Source of the DNA: Roseivirga sp.
GTDB lineage: Bacteria; Bacteroidota; Bacteroidia; Cytophagales; Cyclobacteriaceae
Assembly: GCA_021404565.1 (NCBI GenBank)
Contig: JAAWWF010000049.1
Location: forward strand, 1 to 33,682
Direction: 5' to 3'
Length of the DNA stretch: 33,682 nt
The first letter of the stretch is position 1; each line of letters starts with the position of its first letter. A program made the position numbers and the translations under genes. The notes below the pieces were generated by a model. That model had not been told where the DNA came from. It worked only from the letters and a program-made list of their open reading frames with translations, and made no database searches. This document shows positions 32,301-33,682 of the stretch, piece by piece.

Positions 32301-33682
32301 CTGAAAGCCTGAGGTACCAGAACCAACAAAAGGCGTGATAGAACCATGGCTATCTATCTTCCTGATTCTTCTGGAAGCGTCCGACACATAGATGGTACCA
32401 AATTTATCGGTAACGATACCATGGACACCAAAAAGGGTATTATTGTTGGCAGACCCGGGGAAGTTACCAGCCAAGGTGGTAACTGTTCCTCCCGGAGAAA
32501 TTTTTCTAACCGCTCCATTACCTGTATCGCTTATTAATATCTGGCCTGAGGGGTTTATTGCTATGCCTGACGGAAAGGAAAAAGAGGCTTCGGTACCTGT
32601 TCCATCTGAAAAACCGTTCGCACTTCCAGCCAGCGTACTCACTACTCCTTCAGGGCTTATCTTTCTTATTCTGTGATTACTCTCGTCTGATACATAAAGG
32701 TTACCTGCAGTATCTATCACAATATCGGAAGGACCATTGAAGCCGGCATTGGTACCGGAGCCATCGGCCATTCCTGCTGAACCAGAGCCTGCCAGTGTGG
32801 TAACCACCCCTGTAGGGTCAATTTTTCTGATTGTATGATTTGCAGCATCCGTTCCGTAGATGTTACCAGCAGCATCCACTGCGATTCCCAGCAAAGCGCC
32901 AAATTCCGCTTCGGTGCCGGTTCCATCCGCAGAACCGCTGGTTCCTGATCCAGCCAGCGTTGTCACCACACCTGAGGGAGAAATTTTTCTAAGGGTATGA
33001 TTAAACCAGTCACTCACATATACATTGAAATCCTTGTCGACTGCTACATCTCTTGGTACGTAAAAGCCGGCTTGCGTGCCCGTACCATCCATACTTCCCT
33101 GGCTTCCGGAACCCGCCAAAGTAGTAACCACAGATTCCTTCGTTTCGATACTCAACCAGTCTGGTTTTGTAGTGGCGGTTATAATCAGAGCATCAAGGTC
33201 ATCATCTTCTGCCAGTACCAGGTAGTTATAGTAGTCTCTGCTTGTTATATCTGTAAGTGGTGTGGAAGTAAAAACAGGGTCCCGGTTAATTACGGTAATC
33301 ACCACATCCTGACCAGATGAATTATTGGCTTGATCTTCAGCTATCACGTTGATCAGATAGGTATTAGAGCTTCCGTCTGCTGTACCATCAATCGGGTTTT
33401 CAAAATCCGGAGGGGTCTTGAAGGTGACTATACCTGCCGTAGTGATATCAAACAGGCTTTCATCGTTGCCCGTTCCCAGACTGTAGGTCAGTGGATTGCT
33501 ATCTGTGGCCTCTGCTGTATGCGCTGCTCCTGTACCATCTTCTACAAAATACTCCGTAGTTCCTGAAGTAAATACAGGATCGGTTACATCAACCACATTG
33601 ATTGTGAAGCTTTGGTTGGTAATACCTCCATGACCATCATCTCCCCTCAAAGTAACCGCGTGGTCTCCACTCAACTGACCGG
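26328..33682 (-). CDS. Giant T9SS-exported protein with four nested NHL propellers (5' end outside window)
   Basis: Frame open from the right edge to TAG at 26328; about 2450 codons visible and the N-terminus is missing. An in-frame TTG at 33674 is not a credible start because it falls inside a domain (GQLSGDHAVTLRGDDGHGG). Order: end of a cadherin-like domain, one cadherin repeat, two cadherin-like domains each holding a six-repeat NHL propeller, one cadherin repeat, two more propeller-bearing domains, four Big_6-like Ig repeats, a Big_12-like Ig, and a T9SS type A sorting domain (ISVYPNPANEILTLDL ... IIRKKVMVKK). The family pattern suggests a surface-displayed or released binding/adhesion protein; no enzyme motif was seen. 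It resembles gene 1 in the nested propellers and gene 3 in the C-terminal third, so it bridges both. It lies upstream of the kinase gene on the same strand, with 303 bp between them. Confidence 0.93.
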   Translation of the reverse strand, partial: GQLSGDHAVTLRGDDGHGGITNQSFTINVVDVTDPVFTSGTTEYFVEDGTGAAHTAEATDSNPLTYSLGTGNDESLFDITTAGIVTFKTPPDFENPIDGTADGSSNTYLINVIAEDQANNSSGQDVVITVINRDPVFTSTPLTDITSRDYYNYLVLAEDDDLDALIITATTKPDWLSIETKESVVTTLAGSGSQGSMDGTGTQAGFYVPRDVAVDKDFNVYVSDWFNHTLRKISPSGVVTTLAGSGTSGSADGTGTEAEFGALLGIAVDAAGNIYGTDAANHTIRKIDPTGVVTTLAGSGSAGMADGSGTNAGFNGPSDIVIDTAGNLYVSDESNHRIRKISPEGVVSTLAGSANGFSDGTGTEASFSFPSGIAINPSGQILISDTGNGAVRKISPGGTVTTLAGNFPGSANNNTLFGVHGIVTDKFGTIYVSDASRRIRKIDSHGSITPFVGSGTSGFQNGIGTEAAFAGNGGLAIDRNQVLYFADDANHAIRKLAITETRLKGDPAGQEGEYPVVLRANTVNGGTAEQTFTVTVTRSDNNPVFISVPLTSVNDNELYKYSINTMDADGDEVIVSGGVPGWLSFSRNGYDVTTFVGSGIQQSVDGTGTEASFDRVGAVAVDAFGNIYAVDTRNNLIRKITPEGVVSTFVGSGSKSSVDGTGTEASFNGPSSIAVDDNGNVYVTEWSGHRIRKISSDGVVTTLAGRSEFGFLDGTGTNTKFLSPRGLVFDNDQNLYVSDGHGSRIRKITPEGVVTTIAGSRTSGSADGTGTDAQFWGASNMALGHDGNIYIIEGSGHRIRKMSLTGVVTTFAGNGTRGDLDGTGTSARFSQLTDIDIDKSGNFYVTESENNKIRKVTPQGVVTTVAGGQGYGFINGKGTNAQFRSVTSLAIGPDGLIFVGDQFNNVIRRITPFSTLLEGNPVDQVGTHSVTLSATDGNGGTTEQAFTLSVFDATSPIIVSDHSVNFVEAGTGVVYTARAIDSNNKAVLTYSLGDCYDESLFDINSLSGEVTFKNPPDFQNPLNLNGDNDYKIELQVRDDANNQGLTVMLTISVVPVVINVDPVFTSLPLEEVTENTIYDYLVLVEDDNCDPFTITANTIPGWLTLETSEAVVTTLAVSEAIGSSSGTGTELLLDEANGVAVDADFNIYVTDVLGKAVKKINPEGLITVLAGSGSTGYVDGTGTMASFGNPYTLTVGPNDNLYVLDNGTESYIRRIDANGVVTTITTTGESFGFLSGMTFDDEGNIFVVDQQKHQINKVSPSGEVTVFAGKNPGFVDGFGTNASFYSPHSIVRDEFGNFYVTEFFNDVIRKISPSGYVSVFVGGGAAGWDADGTGTEAGFFAPTGIAIDKSGNLYVNEVDRIRKIDRNRVVTTYAGKSSENGFKDGLGTDARFSEVIGLAIDANQVLYSADRRNDAIRRIAISETRLTGNPAGQVGSHNVTLKAEDADGGTAEQSFTITVKSPNNAPVFTSSGITTVADNVAYKYPISVADSDGDQVTISGLEIPAWLRLEQAPTATVSTTSEVNGSLNGLVVDGLDNIYVLGDDAVYKVSTDGTVNLLAGGSSGYADGTGSDAQFNTLTDIAIDANNNIYVTDTYNYRVRKITPEGVVSTLAGSGNDEVANGTGTSASFSYIFAMAVDSEGNVYVGHGSLIRKITPEGVVTDFAGTGVPDNVDGPVNTAPIHFIQGLTFDSQDNLIVLAEHSVRKVSTDGIVSTIAGSKNRGSQDGTGTEASFAFPAGVVVDADDNIYVADRENNLIRKITDNGVVTTIAGSGEYGDGVGTNAGFGFPNALDFDGNGNLYIADESTSKVRKLELSDIRLTQKFAAPLGVHRVRLEATDGNGGRAEQSFDITVTDVTAPDKPVITGISDDTGSSATDGVTSDRNILVYGTAEADANVDVFSPGGRIGTVQADANGDWTLDISRFNLPQFTASMAAEAIDQAGNRSETSDPFTLTIDFTPPAKPAITHISDDTGISNADGITSDRNIIVYGTAEAGASVDVFSPGGKIGTVMADANGDWMLDISRFNLPQFTANMTAEAFDLAGNRSATSDPFTLTIDFTAPAKPAVTRISDDTGSSNTDGVTSDRNILVYGTAEAGAAVDVFSPGGKIGTVEADANGNWVLDISRFNLPQFTADMTAEAIDLAGNRSATSDPFTLTIDFTAPARPAITGISDDTGSSDTDGVTSDRNILVHGTAEAGSSVDVFSPGGKIGTVQADANGDWMLDISRFNLPQFTADMTVEAFDLAGNRSITSDPFTLTIDFTGPDVTIDIAGSSVAGQQVNAVFSEAVSGLTLEEITVAGGIASDLKQISPTTYSFLVNSSGGAVDVSINANAAEDIAGNGNTASNQLTLGFTDTAISTKEDFTNLQSTGTTEEISVYPNPANEILTLDLSELSAEAVDIYMYDAAGLPVFRQEAYKKKTLKVDVSDYNSGLYIVQLYDGHKIIRKKVMVKK
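26689..26864 (-). repeat. Dispersed near-identical block (copy 2 of 2)
   Basis: This copy in gene 5 matches 16994-17169 in gene 3 at 174 of 176 positions by direct letter comparison. It encodes the Ig-like domain just before the sorting domain. The sorting domains themselves and the Big_6 repeats around it are less alike between the two genes. Confidence 0.9.
26900..28115 (-). repeat. Four tandem Big_6-like bacterial Ig repeats
   Basis: Four units spaced 300 bp apart (boundaries near 28100, 27800, 27500 and 27200), each 100 residues with ISDDTGSSxTDG, ILVYGTAEAG, DVFSPGGKIGTV, ADANGDW and FDLAGNRS. The copies are highly similar in DNA, indicating recent unit duplication. Gene 3 carries three copies of the same unit. 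Confidence 0.88.
28230..33180 (-). repeat. Four nested six-blade NHL propellers in gene 5
   Basis: Propellers lie near 33140-32190, 31920-30950, 30350-29420 and 29145-28235. Each has six NHL repeats (for example RDVAVDKDFNVYVSD, LGIAVDAAGNIYGTD) with DGTGTxAxF turns. Each interrupts a cadherin-like domain between 'PxWLS' and 'RLxGxPAGQxGxHxVxL'. Propellers 1/2 and 3/4 are back to back; one cadherin repeat separates 2 from 3. The repeats are more diverged than those in gene 1. Confidence 0.86.

Overview
The window looks like a chromosome segment of a Bacteroidota species, probably a Cytophagales-type marine or environmental bacterium. The grounds are hybrid one-piece two-component regulators (HTCS), very large repeat-rich secreted proteins, and C-terminal type IX secretion (T9SS) sorting domains of the 'YPNP ... 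KKVMV(R/K)K' kind. No RNA gene, CRISPR array, transposon or plasmid feature was seen. Almost all of the DNA is taken up by five large genes.

Layout, left to right: (1) 1-12101, minus strand: a giant secreted protein of at least 4033 codons whose 3' end lies beyond the left edge. It has a signal peptide, seven copies of a roughly 520-residue module, and then a run of cadherin-like repeats. (2) 12325-16566, plus strand: an HTCS with Reg_prop-type propeller, Y_Y_Y, membrane segment, histidine kinase, receiver and AraC-type DNA-binding domain. (3) 16639-22599, minus strand: a secreted protein of about 1986 residues with two 'Ig + five-repeat' modules, six cadherin-like repeats, three bacterial Ig repeats and a T9SS sorting domain. 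(4) 22785-26024, minus strand: a second HTCS, but with a LuxR-type output domain and an ectodomain built from the same 'Ig + five-repeat' module as protein 3. (5) 26328-33682, minus strand: a giant T9SS protein whose 5' end lies beyond the right edge. It has four nested propeller modules, four bacterial Ig repeats and a sorting domain closely related to that of protein 3.

Two points stand out. In proteins 1 and 5, a six-repeat NHL propeller sits inside a cadherin-like (dystroglycan/He_PIG-like) domain, between its 'P-W-L-S-L' strand and its 'G-D-P-A-G-Q-x-G' strand. I count 11 such nested units (66 NHL repeats). In gene 4, the histidine kinase has exchanged the usual HTCS sensor propeller for a module that is also present twice in the surface protein encoded just downstream. 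My inference is that the locus is a sensor/surface-adhesin system: two membrane sensors sit among three exported propeller/adhesin proteins, and at least one sensor shares a recognition fold with its neighbour. Ligand and function cannot be read from the sequence.

Non-coding DNA is scarce. Inverted repeats lie just upstream of the start codons of genes 1, 3 and 4. The 303-bp gap between genes 5 and 4 holds a G8 tract, a possible terminator and a terminator-like hairpin next to the gene 4 start.
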